Shown piece after piece: positions 10,101 to 19,054 of a DNA stretch of 64,000 bases. The position numbers and the translations under genes are program-made. Each line of letters begins with the position of its first letter. The stretch's first letter is position 1. The notes beneath the pieces are model-generated. The model did no database searches. It was not told where the DNA came from and worked only from the letters and a program-made list of their open reading frames with translations. This stretch comes from an uncultured Christensenellaceae bacterium (lineage in GTDB: Bacteria > Bacillota > Clostridia > Christensenellales > Pumilibacteraceae): contig CAJUPB010000006.1 of assembly GCA_910588155.1 (NCBI GenBank), positions 66,831-130,830 of the forward strand. The letters are read 5' to 3'.

Positions 10101-10798
10101 TCTTTGAGCGACTGCGTGAAATCGGGGGTTTGTTCTCCGCTGCCGTCGGGGGAAGCGTCTGCCGAAACGAAACCTTCCGACAGCATTTTGCCGAGCAGTT
10201 TATCGACAAACGCCGCCAGACCCTTGTCTTTGATTGTCAAAAGGTAATCTTCGTGATTGGATTCGTCGTAGGCTTTCAAGCGCGTCAAGTCCACGTTCTC
10301 TTTCGTGAACAGCGCGGCTATGTATTTCATCAAGACGTTTTCTTTTTCGCCCTCTTCGCCTTCCGTTCCCTCGACTTCGCCGCCCGAGCCTTCGGCGGTT
10401 GCCGCGCGCGAAAAAGACTTCGGCGTGCTGTCCGTGATAAGCTCGTAAATGGTGTCTACGTCCACGTCGGCGGAATCGTTTAAAAACAGCGCCTTTTTGA
10501 GGTCGGAATAAAAACCGTTCAAATCCGAGTCGGTATAGCCGTTTGTGACTATCTTCTTTTCGTCCGGCGCATAGAGGTTTGCCACGACGGAAAAGCATTC
10601 CGACAGCGACATATCCAAATTCTCTTTCGTATACTTATCGCCGAAGTACCAGCCCGCGCCGACGCCGACCGCAAGTACGACCACGGTCACAATGGCAAAA
10701 GTCGCAAGACAACTGCAACAACAGCTTTTCTTTTTCTTTTTCCTGACAGGTTTGGTCTTTCTGTTTTTTTCTTCGAGTACAACCCGTTTTTCACCCAT
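7127..10798 (-). CDS. Membrane-anchored 1223-residue protein with about four extracellular repeats
   Basis: The amino end is Lys/Arg-rich, then KKKKKSCCCSC, then one hydrophobic helix at about residues 32-50; the remaining roughly 1170 residues should face outside. I know no family for it. The external part repeats a module in which a hydrophobic strand leads into LPxx and a second strand, followed by a charged helix: ALLPNNLFLTL near residue 309, SFLPERIMITAVVD near 624, SLLPVKKVFVVATCYVD near 878 and AMLPAKIYVTLYVD near 1132. The last three are about 254 residues apart. The protein is acidic and rich in Ser, Asp and Glu. The cysteine cluster beside the membrane could be acylated or bind metal. 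GGAGG lies six bases before the ATG. Confidence 0.8.
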   Translation of the reverse strand: MGEKRVVLEEKNRKTKPVRKKKKKSCCCSCLATFAIVTVVVLAVGVGAGWYFGDKYTKENLDMSLSECFSVVANLYAPDEKKIVTNGYTDSDLNGFYSDLKKALFLNDSADVDVDTIYELITDSTPKSFSRAATAEGSGGEVEGTEGEEGEKENVLMKYIAALFTKENVDLTRLKAYDESNHEDYLLTIKDKGLAAFVDKLLGKMLSEGFVSADASPDGSGEQTPDFTQSLKEYGIDNLGDFVSLRQIILSREQRDVTVTDENGDMSKERKEVTMISLTVQIKLADAIKPVLETYNAGAAHFAVKALLPNNLFLTLGMGLDAETEIDIRINRIDNEKKLNSAIKLIDGIMKSADGFNGVRQTLSELSAKNIRPILDKITEVADLSHVENGALSMDAFESVISFAKINEGAEEGDKVTGKELLTTLKNVCTSEYENAINPEYTFNNQYVGDAGDPNYNAVYGTVYKPADISGKTLVDYKDEFLKEVAAKYLINLDPDGKPNSGDEIDFEDFMALFGIGESNKVGDITALIDASRMEELLGEEDAEKLKIVINDRMMGAIVSETLGSVLGGSEFNSYDIRAEQLALRKESIDGAGDVRQFLELGVSIGLSSFTSAAGGDIGSIVSSFLPERIMITAVVDITRGVSEQARVKTQIRYNDLSAQQTDKTLKVIGKFVESLSIDSVVEQLETPLRQTLDSMYAALDTIEFSTSKVLLPDMFTVISDTVFKDEGGNRVVEPEEIKNMLKKLTGSDENGYLTDKLGISEAAQDYSNFTNEIKDKYYLKVGEFTDFGSIFDIVDINNFDSDRFDIAKMKEDGRKASELAPVISERELAKIFAEAMGESTDLGTIAGIKIGSGANGRYIRLAAEISLDSFGESISSLLPVKKVFVVATCYVDEKNATGDGYRTEITVNLMGEDEKQTLQKMLDHLSGSGALNLGEKADELGKAVYDSFKTLSDSLGEDGYEFTDGGIKLTDFYSFLAKATNIDTANTDYGENKAQVIENMKGAVQGLYERGEGNNPANFAENEIITNAAVAFDKTQIAESFEEMPSAANGFTGRMSDRRFAGYIAGQFAEKNAALKELTVITSGYALAQSYYDELSAMGGGVDTAKNYMRLVVEVDFSKISGGDNSANTIGAMLPAKIYVTLYVDLSDMTAAASIKINSLSTEQQAVLFAMAGMSGDGAAIANTVQESLDILSQYENATFKVAEAASDAVGAIETKFDFTDL

Positions 10799-10849
10799 AA
10801 GACGCCTCCCGAAAAATTCGCTCTTTTCCGAGCACTTATTACATTATAT

Positions 10850-10878
10850 ATTTTACTGTAATACGGGGCAAATGTCAA
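10850..10878 (-). promoter_or_regulatory. Sigma-A promoter for the 1223-residue gene
   Basis: Minus strand TTGACA (10878-10873), 17-base spacer, TAAAAT (10855-10850). Confidence 0.8.
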
Positions 10879-10904
10879 CGGCGAACAGGCGTAAGCGCGC
10901 AATT

Positions 10905-13340
10905 CTAATGCGATTTTAATATTTCGAAAAAGTCGCGCCACGGGTCGGGCTGACGCAGACGTTTCAGCGCGACGGCAATATCGGCGAAATCGGGCGCGGC
11001 GTCTTTCAGCTCTTCCCAATAAATCGGCATTGCGACTTTTGCGCCTTCGCGGGCGCGCAATGAATACGGGCAGACGCTTGTCGCGCCCTTGCCGTTTCGA
11101 AGCCAATCGATGAACTGTCTTCCCTTTCTTGCGGCTTTCCTTATATTCGACGTATAAGAATCGGGATACTTTTTTTCCAAATACTCCGCCGCGGCGCGGC
11201 AGAACTCGCCGACCTTTTCGTAGTCGGCTTCTGCTTTCGTCGGCACGGTCACGTGATAGCCCTTGCCTCCGCTGGTCTTCAAAAAAGACACAAGCCCGAC
11301 GCCGTCCAGCATTTCCTTCAAATCGAGCGCCGCCTTTTTCACTTTTTCCTGAGGCACGCCCTCGTCGGGGTCTATGTCGAAAACGAGTATGTCGGGGCAA
11401 TCGGCGTTGTCCGCCCTGCTTCCTTGAATGTGAAACTCCAAGCTGCCGAGCTGCACCTGACGTATAAGAGATTCGACATTCGAAACGGCGATATACTCCT
11501 CGTTCTTTTCGCCGACGACAGTCACGCTTTCCTCGCTCTTCGTCGTCGGGTGTTTTTTGAAAAAGCATTCCTTTCGTACACCGTCGTAGCAACGCACCAC
11601 GGACAGCGCGCGGTCTTTCAGAAACGGCAGCATACGCTGTGCCGCCGCCTCGTAGTATTCGGCGACTTCTTGTTTGGTTATAAGCCTCGGAACATTGAAC
11701 ACGATGCGCGTCGGACTGCTTATCTTCACGCCGCATAGCTCTGTTTCGCCGTCATTTGCGTTTTCCGCGCCGTTTTCTGTTTTCTCGTCTGTTTTTCCCT
11801 GCGCAACTTTCCGCCTGTTTACGGGCTTGACTTTCGGCTTCGCTTCGGTTTTCTTCGGCGGTTCTTTCTGCCGTTCAAACGTTATTTCGCTCGAAGATTT
11901 GTCGTCTCTGAAAGCCTTGAAACTCGGTTGACGCAACACGTTCGAAGCAGTCGTTTCGGCATATTCCACCTCTGCCACAATCTCGGGACGCAACCAAAAC
12001 GCCTTTTCTTTTTTGCCGATTTCAGGCGCGTTTTGAGGCGGGTCGCCTCGTTTTGCCTTTGCCAGGACCTGCGGTAAGCTCGCCCTTTGACGCTCGGAAA
12101 AGCCCGTTCCGACCCTGCCCGCATACGTGAGCTTCCCGTCTTTATATGCGGCAAGCAGCAAACTTTTCAAACGCGCATCCTCGTCCGTCAAGTAGCCCGC
12201 AACTATGAATTCGTCGCTTTTTCTGCACTTGACTTTGACCCAATCGTTTCCCCTGCCGCCCGTATACGGCGAAAAAATGTTCTTCGCCACTATGCCTTCC
12301 AAACCGATTTTCTGCGCCGCAAGCAAAAGTTTTACGCCGTCTTTTGCCGCCGTCTGCTCACTGACGGAAAGATATTTCGTGACCGAAAGGTCGTCCAGCC
12401 GCCGCCTGCGTTCCCGAAGCGGAAGACTGCGCAAGTCTTTGCCGTCCAATGCGAGCAGGTCGAACACGACGTATCGCAGAGAAGTTTTGTCCGTGCCGCC
12501 GCTTTGCAATGCGTCGAAAGACGGTCTGCCTTTCTCGTCCGCCGCAACGGTTTCTCCGTCCAAAACCATTGCGCGGCCGTTGGCGGCGCGGCGCACTTTT
12601 TCGGCGACGGACTTGAAGCGTTCGGTACAATCGATGCCGTTTCGGCTCAAAAGTCTGACCTTGTCCGCTTCGGCAAACGCCGTCGTGCGATAGCCGTCGT
12701 ATTTTATTTCATACGCAAAATCCGCGCCCTCGGGCAGTGTTTCGCCCTTGACCGCAAGTTGCGGAGATATGCCGTCGAACGGATTTGTCGCCGCCGTCAA
12801 ATCCGCGCCGCATTCTATCTCGCGCATATTCCTGCCGCTTTTGACGCTTGTGTAAAAGTCTTCCGCAACGAGAGTATCGCTTGCAAACCCGTCCTTTTCC
12901 TTCATCAGCAGCCAATTTTTTCCGTCCGTTTGTATGAGAGCGAACTTGCCTTTCAACCGACTGCCGAAGAGGCGGAATTTCAGGCTTCCGTCTTTCAGTC
13001 CTTTTTCGAAGCTCTCGCACTCTTCGTACTGCCCGAAATCCCAGAGCTGCACGATGCCGCCGCCGTACTGACCTTTCGGAATCACGCCCTCGAAGTCCGC
13101 ATAATCGAGCGGATGATTTTCCACTCGCACCGCCAATCTTTTGACGTTATATGCGAAAGACGGTCCTTTCGGGACCGCCCAACTCAAAAGCTCGCCGCCG
13201 TACGACAGTCTCAAATCGAAATGGTCGCGGCTTGCGATATGGTGCTGCACGGCAAAAATTCTGCCGCTTTCTTTCTTGCCCGACGCTTTCGGCTCGGGCG
13301 TTATTTCGAAATTGCGTTTTTTCTCATACTCGTTCGGCAT
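10905..13340 (-). CDS. ligD: ATP-dependent DNA ligase D, multidomain
   Basis: 811 residues. LigD processes and seals broken ends in bacterial non-homologous end joining. Domain order is phosphoesterase, ligase, polymerase. The 3'-phosphoesterase comes first (about residues 20-150, HHIASRDHFDLRL and GVIPKGQYGGG). The ligase follows, with nucleotidyl Lys in YEIKYDGYR near residue 213 and DGETVAADEKGRPSFDALQ, then its OB fold. The primase-polymerase domain is from about residue 530, with the metal pair in FDIDPDEG. A Lys/Pro-rich linker joins the last two. No Ku gene is in the window. Confidence 0.95.
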   Translation of the reverse strand: MPNEYEKKRNFEITPEPKASGKKESGRIFAVQHHIASRDHFDLRLSYGGELLSWAVPKGPSFAYNVKRLAVRVENHPLDYADFEGVIPKGQYGGGIVQLWDFGQYEECESFEKGLKDGSLKFRLFGSRLKGKFALIQTDGKNWLLMKEKDGFASDTLVAEDFYTSVKSGRNMREIECGADLTAATNPFDGISPQLAVKGETLPEGADFAYEIKYDGYRTTAFAEADKVRLLSRNGIDCTERFKSVAEKVRRAANGRAMVLDGETVAADEKGRPSFDALQSGGTDKTSLRYVVFDLLALDGKDLRSLPLRERRRRLDDLSVTKYLSVSEQTAAKDGVKLLLAAQKIGLEGIVAKNIFSPYTGGRGNDWVKVKCRKSDEFIVAGYLTDEDARLKSLLLAAYKDGKLTYAGRVGTGFSERQRASLPQVLAKAKRGDPPQNAPEIGKKEKAFWLRPEIVAEVEYAETTASNVLRQPSFKAFRDDKSSSEITFERQKEPPKKTEAKPKVKPVNRRKVAQGKTDEKTENGAENANDGETELCGVKISSPTRIVFNVPRLITKQEVAEYYEAAAQRMLPFLKDRALSVVRCYDGVRKECFFKKHPTTKSEESVTVVGEKNEEYIAVSNVESLIRQVQLGSLEFHIQGSRADNADCPDILVFDIDPDEGVPQEKVKKAALDLKEMLDGVGLVSFLKTSGGKGYHVTVPTKAEADYEKVGEFCRAAAEYLEKKYPDSYTSNIRKAARKGRQFIDWLRNGKGATSVCPYSLRAREGAKVAMPIYWEELKDAAPDFADIAVALKRLRQPDPWRDFFEILKSH

Positions 13341-13388
13341 ACCGATAGTATGCGCAGACTTCGAAAGTTTTTATTATCCGAAAAAGCA

Positions 13389-14444
13389 TCACGCCTTTTC
13401 GATACGTTTTTGTTCTATCTGTCTGAAAAGTTCCGACGAAATGTCCGCTGTCGCCGCAAAGCCCGCGTCGCGCTCGGCAAGCAAATTTTTGACTTCCTCG
13501 CACACCCAATTCAAGTCGCGCCCGGAAAAGCCGTCGGTCAGGCTTGCCGCCCGTTTCAAATCCAGCTTATTGTAGTCCGCGGCGGAAATCTTGCCTTTGA
13601 GTTTCAGTTCCAACAGGCGTTCTCTGTCCTCCCGCGTCGGCAGAGGTATGTGTATCTTATTGCGGAAACGCGACAGCACGGCGGAGTCTATGTTCTCTTT
13701 CAGGTTTGTGGACGCGAGAATTATGAGTCCCTTATTGTCGGTGTCGAAACCGTCCATTTGTCTAATCAGCGTCGGAACGGCTTCGTCGGCGGTCTTGTTT
13801 TCGCCGCCGCGTTTTTTGGCTATCGCGTCGAACTCGTCCAAAAACAGCACGACGGGAGAGGCGTTCTTTCTTATGACCTCTCTTGCCGACTCGAACATCT
13901 TGTCGATATTCTTGCCTGTTTTTCCTATGTAGCTGTCCACGAGCGAATTCGTGTCCACGACGACGAACGGCACGGACAGTTCTTTTGCCGCCGCCTTTGC
14001 AAATGTCGTTTTACCCGTGCCGGGCGGACCTTCCAAAAGGATATAGCCGCCGGGTTCGAGCTTGTAGCGCTTGTAGACCTCGGGGTTTTTCAGCGGATTT
14101 ATCAGCATACGGCGTATGGCTTTTTTCGCTTCTTGAAGTCCCACTATATCGTCGAAAGTCAAGCCGACGTTCGGTGCTGAGAATTTCAAAGCCGTTTCGC
14201 CGTCCGTATTCTGCAATTTTTTCTCGCTCTCGCCCAAGCTTTCCACGGCGTCCAAAAGCGTGCGCACCCGTTTCAAGTGCGCCCTCTTCTGTTCTCCGTC
14301 GGACATTGCGGCAATCTTGTTCAATGCGTCGGCGGCTTTCAAAAGCTCGCGTCTGGCGGAACGTATGTCGCCCTCGTCCTTTGCCGCCACGCCCCTGTCG
14401 TAACAGCGGTTGAACTCCTCGTACAGCAGATTTTTAGACGCCAT
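13389..14444 (-). CDS. AAA+ ATPase with an MIT-like amino-terminal helical domain
   Basis: 351 residues from ATG 14444, two bases after the fabZ stop. Residues 1-75 are predicted helical and follow the MIT pattern (AAKDEGDIRSARRELLKAAD, then DGEQKRAHLKRVRTLLDAVE). The AAA+ module has VGLQEAKKAIRRML, Walker A GPPGTGKTT, pore-loop region DSYIGKTGKNI, Walker B VVLFLDEFDAIAKK, sensor 1 ILASTN and an arginine finger region LSRFRNK. A sensor-2 helical lid ends the protein. The closest known architectures are Vps4, katanin and spastin, which pull apart protein polymers. The cellular target here is unknown. Confidence 0.85.
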   Translation of the reverse strand: MASKNLLYEEFNRCYDRGVAAKDEGDIRSARRELLKAADALNKIAAMSDGEQKRAHLKRVRTLLDAVESLGESEKKLQNTDGETALKFSAPNVGLTFDDIVGLQEAKKAIRRMLINPLKNPEVYKRYKLEPGGYILLEGPPGTGKTTFAKAAAKELSVPFVVVDTNSLVDSYIGKTGKNIDKMFESAREVIRKNASPVVLFLDEFDAIAKKRGGENKTADEAVPTLIRQMDGFDTDNKGLIILASTNLKENIDSAVLSRFRNKIHIPLPTREDRERLLELKLKGKISAADYNKLDLKRAASLTDGFSGRDLNWVCEEVKNLLAERDAGFAATADISSELFRQIEQKRIEKA

Positions 14445-14446
14445 AA

Positions 14447-14875
14447 TTATTTCGCGCTTTCGGGAAGCAATGCAAAAGAGAACTCCGTGGACGCGCAAAG
14501 CTCGTCGTTTACCTTTGCCGTACCGCGGCAGAAGTGGAACGGTCCTTTGCTCTTTTCCACGACCACATTTGTCGTTATCGTTTCGCCGGGAACGACGGGT
14601 CTTTTGAACTTCGCGTTGTTCAGACCCGTAAGCAATGTGCGGCAAGCGGGCTTATCTTTGAAAATCACGCAAGCCGTCTGCGCCATCATCTCGCAGAGAA
14701 TGACGCCGGGAACGATGGGATTGCCGGGGAAATGCCCCTGCACGAAATATTCGTCGCCTCTGACCTTATACGTTCCGACAGCCGCGCCGTCGTCGGTTAG
14801 CTCCACGGTTTCCACAAGCAGCATAGGGTCTCTGTGAGGCAGCAATTTTTTGATTTCTTCCTTGTCGAGTTTCAT
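14447..14875 (-). CDS. fabZ: 3-hydroxyacyl-ACP dehydratase FabZ
   Basis: 142 residues. FabZ dehydrates 3-hydroxyacyl-ACP in type II fatty acid synthesis. LLPHRDPMLLV and GHFPGNPIVPGVILCEMMAQ are the family hallmarks; the latter holds the catalytic His and Glu. The ATG at 14875 was chosen because AAGGAG lies seven bases upstream; a longer reading frame to 14902 has no such site. A second fatty-acid gene, fabV, lies 20 kb away. Confidence 0.93.
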   Translation of the reverse strand: MKLDKEEIKKLLPHRDPMLLVETVELTDDGAAVGTYKVRGDEYFVQGHFPGNPIVPGVILCEMMAQTACVIFKDKPACRTLLTGLNNAKFKRPVVPGETITTNVVVEKSKGPFHFCRGTAKVNDELCASTEFSFALLPESAK

Positions 14876-14932
14876 TTCAATACTCCTTATTAAGGCAAAC
14901 AATGCCGTTTATTTTTTATTTTGCGCCGCCGC

Positions 14933-16108
14933 TCAAACGGCGGTTATTTCAAACGCGCCGTCGGATATTACCGTTTCATAGCAAACCGCGTCGTATCCCG
15001 TTTCTTTTTTATAATCCGCGCACACCTTTCTCACAAAGTCTTTGACTTTGTCCTTTTCGACCACGGAAACGGTGCAGCCGCCGAAGCCGCCGCCCGTCAT
15101 CCGGCTGCCGAGACAGCCGTCGAAAGAACGCGCCGCCTCCGTCAGGGCGTCGAGTTCTTTGCCCGTCACCTCGTAGTTGTCGCGCAAAGAGCGGTGCGAT
15201 TCGTTCAACAGTCTGCCGAAAAGACGTATGTCGCCGCTCTTCATCGCCTCGACCGCGCGAACGACTCTCTCGCACTCCGTGACGACGTGCAGTGCCCTGT
15301 CGTATATCTTGCCGCTCAAAATGTTTGCCTGTTTTTCCAATTCTTCCGACGTCACGTCGGCAAGACAGGTTATGTGCGGCAATCGTTTTTTCAAAAGTCC
15401 GAATGCGATTTCGCACTCTTTTCTGCGTTCGTTGTACTTGGAATCGACGAGCGAATGCGGCTTATTGCTGTTTATCACGACAAGTTCGCAATCGCCGAAA
15501 TCCATTGGCGCATATTCGTATTCCAACGTCGCGCAATTCAAAAGAATGGCATTGCCCTTTTTGCCGCAAGCCGAAGCGAACTGGTCCATAATGCCGCAAT
15601 TCACTCCGCAATACGAATTTTCCGCCATTTGCGACAGCACGGCAAGCTCTTCTTTGGCGGCTTTCTTTCCGCCGTTTTCCGCGGAGAACGCGGAGAAACA
15701 CAGAGCGGTAGCGACTTCTATCGCAGCCGAGCTGGACAGTCCCGAACCGAACGGCACGGTGCAGTCCACCAGCATATCGCAGCCGACAATGTCGAACCCC
15801 GCTTCTTTCATCACGAACGCCACGCCGGCCTGATAGCTTCCCCAACGCAGGTTGCGGTAGGAATCCAGCTTGTTTATATCCAATTCGGCGGTCAGGTCTA
15901 TCGTCGTCGCCGCCATTCGCACTATATTGTCCGTTCTCTTTCTCGCCGCCACCACGCAACGCAGATTCAGCGCCGCGGGCAACACGGGGCCGCCGCAATA
16001 GTCGATGTGTTCGCCGATTAGATTGACCCTGCCCGCCGCCGAAAAAAAGCGAACCTCGCCCGCGCCGTAAAGGCTTTCGAACTTATCTTTAAGCTCTTTC
16101 AAATTCAT
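14933..16108 (-). CDS. galK: Galactokinase
   Basis: 391 residues, GHMP kinase. It phosphorylates galactose to galactose 1-phosphate with ATP. GRVNLIGEHIDYCGG (about residues 26-40) is the galactose-binding signature, PFGSGLSSSAAIEVATAL the ATP-binding loop, and SRMTGGGFGGCTVS the third GHMP motif near the end. The gene starts 20 bases inside the end of pflA and follows a GH2 glycosidase and pflB in the same direction. That context suggests that released galactose is its source. Confidence 0.95.
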   Translation of the reverse strand: MNLKELKDKFESLYGAGEVRFFSAAGRVNLIGEHIDYCGGPVLPAALNLRCVVAARKRTDNIVRMAATTIDLTAELDINKLDSYRNLRWGSYQAGVAFVMKEAGFDIVGCDMLVDCTVPFGSGLSSSAAIEVATALCFSAFSAENGGKKAAKEELAVLSQMAENSYCGVNCGIMDQFASACGKKGNAILLNCATLEYEYAPMDFGDCELVVINSNKPHSLVDSKYNERRKECEIAFGLLKKRLPHITCLADVTSEELEKQANILSGKIYDRALHVVTECERVVRAVEAMKSGDIRLFGRLLNESHRSLRDNYEVTGKELDALTEAARSFDGCLGSRMTGGGFGGCTVSVVEKDKVKDFVRKVCADYKKETGYDAVCYETVISDGAFEITAV

Positions 16109-16808
16109 TTATGTACTCCTTCAACTCCGCGTTACACCTTTCCATAAGGTCTTTGTCCGCCGCTTTCACTCCGCTCAACGGGTACGGCATATTCAGCTTC
16201 TCCCATTTGTGAACGCCCATAGTGTGGTACGGCAACAGCTCGACTTTTTGCGCTCCGAGCGAAAGTCTCGCCAGCTCTTTCAAATTTTTCGAATCGTCGG
16301 TTATGTTCGGCACGATTACCTGTCTTATCCAAAACGGTATCTTTTTCCGTTTCAAAAACTCCAACGTTTTCAGCGTATTGTCGATTTTGTGACCGCACAG
16401 CTTTTGAAATTCGTCTTTGTCGGTATGCTTTATATCGAGTATGACGAGCTTTGCCAAAGTCAGCGCTTCCTCGTCGTACACGCTGCCTGCCGTATCCAAT
16501 GCGGTATGCACGCGTTTTCTTTTCAGCAGGCGCAAAATCTCTTTTGCGAACTCGCCCTGCGCAAGCGGTTCTCCGCCCGAAAGCGTGACACCGCCGCCGC
16601 TTGTGAACGCTCTGTCTTTCAGACAGCGTTCGACGACTTTTTCCGCGCTTGTTCTTTCGCCGCCTCCGAACGCCAGCGCGTCGGGGTTGTGGCAATATTT
16701 GCAGCGCATAGGACAGCCCGACAAAAAGACCACTGTTCGCAGTCCCGGTCCGTCGTGAGTTCCGACCGGCTCGAACGAATGGACGTATCCGTACACTTCT
16801 TCTTTCAC
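16089..16808 (-). CDS. pflA: Pyruvate formate-lyase activating enzyme
   Basis: 239 residues from GTG 16808. This radical SAM enzyme installs the glycyl radical on PflB. The [4Fe-4S] motif reads CPMRCKYCHNPD (CxxxCxxC), preceded by GTHDGPGLRTVVFLSG; SGGEPLAQGEF is the SAM-binding GGE region. No ATG lies near; an in-frame GTG four codons on is possible. It follows pflB after 23 bases and overlaps galK. Confidence 0.94.
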   Translation of the reverse strand: MKEEVYGYVHSFEPVGTHDGPGLRTVVFLSGCPMRCKYCHNPDALAFGGGERTSAEKVVERCLKDRAFTSGGGVTLSGGEPLAQGEFAKEILRLLKRKRVHTALDTAGSVYDEEALTLAKLVILDIKHTDKDEFQKLCGHKIDNTLKTLEFLKRKKIPFWIRQVIVPNITDDSKNLKELARLSLGAQKVELLPYHTMGVHKWEKLNMPYPLSGVKAADKDLMERCNAELKEYINEFERA

Positions 16809-16831
16809 TGTTTTTCCGACCTTCGCAAAAA

Positions 16832-19054
16832 TTACGCCTGTTCGAAGAACGTCCTTTTCAAGACCTCTTCGCGGTGCTTTCTGCTCAACACGCCGAAGCG
16901 GACGGCATAGCCCGAAACCCTGATTGTGAGATTCGGATATTTTTCGGGATGTTCGTGCGCGTCCAAAAGCACGCTTTTGTCGTAGACGTTGACGTTCAAG
17001 TGATGTCCGCCCTTTTTGAAGTAGCCGTCGATTATCGCAACGAGATTGTTCTTTCTGTCCGAAATCGAATTTCCGAGCATATTCGGCACCATACCGAACG
17101 TATTGGATATGCCGTCGCGGCAAGCCTTGTAGGAGAGTTTGGACACCGAAGAGAGCGAAGCCAGTGCACCGCTGTGTTCGCGGTTGTGAAGCGGGTTTGC
17201 CCCCGGTGCAAACGGTTCTCCCGCCTTTCTACCGCAGGGAGTCGCGCCCGTCTTTTTGCCGTATACTACGTTCGAAGTTATCGTGAGAAGCGAGAGCGTA
17301 TGTTTCGCGCCTCTGTACGTCTTTGTCTTTTTCAGCATACGCGAGAACTCTTTGACCACAAACGCGGCGATGGAGTCGGCTCTGTCGTCGTCGTTGCCGT
17401 ACTTCGGATATTCGCCCTCCGTCTTGTAGTCGACGACAAGTCCCGTCTCGTCGGTTATCGGCGTTACGGACGCATATTTGATTGCCGAAAGCGAATCCGC
17501 GACAACGCTTATGCCCGCCGCACCGAAAGCCATAAGGCGTTCCACATACGTATCGTGCAAAGCCATTTGCAACTTTTCATATGCGTACTTATCGTGCATA
17601 TAGTGGATTATATTCATCGTGTTCACATACGTGCGCGACAGCCAACGCATATATTCGAGATATCTTTTCAGTACGGTGTCGTAGTCGAGTTTGCCCGTCA
17701 TAGGCTGCGACTTCGGACCTATCTGAACGCCGCTGACCTCGTCTCTGCCGCCGTTTATCGCAAGCAGCAGCAATTTCGCAAGATTGCATCTTGCACCGAA
17801 GAACTGCATTTGTTTGCCTATCTTCATCGCCGACACGCAGCAGGCGATACCGTAATCGTCGCCGTACAGCGGACGCATAACGTCGTCGTTTTCGTACTGT
17901 ATGGACGAAGTTTCCACGGAAACTTTCGCGCAGTATTTTTTGAAATTCTCGGGCAGATTTTTAGACCAAAGCACCGTGAGGTTGGGTTCGGGAGACGTCC
18001 CCAACGTGTACAGCGTATGAAGTATTCTGAACGAATTTTTTGTTACGAGCGGACGTTTGTCCTCGCCGATTCCGCCGATGGATTCCGTAACCCAAGTCGG
18101 GTCGCCGGCAAAAAGTTCGTTGTATTCGGGCGTGCGCAACTGTTTTCCGAGCCGCAGTTTCATTACGAGCTGGTCGATAATTTCCTGCGCATCGCTTTCG
18201 GTTATCGCACCCTCTTTCAAGTCTCTTTCGATATAAATATCGATAAACGTGCTTGTTCTGCCGATGGACATCGCCGCACCGTTCTGTTCCTTAATCGCGC
18301 CGAGATAGCCGTAGTACACCCACTGCGCCGCCTCGCGCGCGTTCTTTGCGGGTTTGGTTATGTCGTCGCCGTATGCCGCCGCCATTTGGGCGAGCTTGCC
18401 GAGGAAGTCTATCTGTCTGAAAACGTCTTCGCGCAGACGAATTACGTCTTCCGTCATATCGCCGGCAGCAAGCTCCGAAAAATCCTTTTTCTTCTCTTCG
18501 ATTAGCTTGTCCGTGCCGTACAGCGCGACCCTGCGGTAATCGCCGATTATTCTGCCTCTGCCGTATGCGTCGGGCAGACCCGTGAGTATTCCGTATTTGC
18601 GCAGGGCGCGCATTTCGTCGGTGTACACCCTGAACACGCCGTCGTTGTGCGTCGTTTTATACTCGAAGTTTGCCTTTATTCTTTCGCCCACGGTGTAGCC
18701 GTATGCCTCGCAAGCCTGTTTCGCCATTCTCATTCCGCCGAACGGATTGACCGTTCTTTTCAGCGGTTTGTCGGTCTGCAAGCCGAAAATGATTTCGTTT
18801 TCCCTGTCCACGTAACCGGGTTCGTACGACAAGAGAGAGCTGACTCTCTCCGTATCCACGTCGAGCACTCCGCCCTTTTCCCGCTCCTGTCTGAACAGCT
18901 CCTCAATCTTCGCGTTCAGACCTTTCGTCCTGTCCGTGGCATCCGCCAAAAAGGACTCATCGCCCTCGTACGGCGTATAGTTTGTCTGAATGAAATTCCG
19001 TACGTCGATTTGTTTCGTCCAATCGCCTTCTTTAAAGTTCCTCCACTCGTTCAC
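16832..19054 (-). CDS. pflB: Formate C-acetyltransferase (pyruvate formate-lyase)
   Basis: 740 residues. It splits pyruvate with CoA into acetyl-CoA and formate under anaerobic conditions. The adjacent catalytic cysteines are in GIACCVSAMK (about residues 403-404) and the radical glycine is in RVSGYAVRF (about residue 716), with the expected FFGARCNLAK region between. The start is GTG at 19054 with GGAGGT five bases before it, 23 bases inside the end of the GH2 gene, so translation is likely coupled. Confidence 0.97.
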   Translation of the reverse strand: MNEWRNFKEGDWTKQIDVRNFIQTNYTPYEGDESFLADATDRTKGLNAKIEELFRQEREKGGVLDVDTERVSSLLSYEPGYVDRENEIIFGLQTDKPLKRTVNPFGGMRMAKQACEAYGYTVGERIKANFEYKTTHNDGVFRVYTDEMRALRKYGILTGLPDAYGRGRIIGDYRRVALYGTDKLIEEKKKDFSELAAGDMTEDVIRLREDVFRQIDFLGKLAQMAAAYGDDITKPAKNAREAAQWVYYGYLGAIKEQNGAAMSIGRTSTFIDIYIERDLKEGAITESDAQEIIDQLVMKLRLGKQLRTPEYNELFAGDPTWVTESIGGIGEDKRPLVTKNSFRILHTLYTLGTSPEPNLTVLWSKNLPENFKKYCAKVSVETSSIQYENDDVMRPLYGDDYGIACCVSAMKIGKQMQFFGARCNLAKLLLLAINGGRDEVSGVQIGPKSQPMTGKLDYDTVLKRYLEYMRWLSRTYVNTMNIIHYMHDKYAYEKLQMALHDTYVERLMAFGAAGISVVADSLSAIKYASVTPITDETGLVVDYKTEGEYPKYGNDDDRADSIAAFVVKEFSRMLKKTKTYRGAKHTLSLLTITSNVVYGKKTGATPCGRKAGEPFAPGANPLHNREHSGALASLSSVSKLSYKACRDGISNTFGMVPNMLGNSISDRKNNLVAIIDGYFKKGGHHLNVNVYDKSVLLDAHEHPEKYPNLTIRVSGYAVRFGVLSRKHREEVLKRTFFEQA

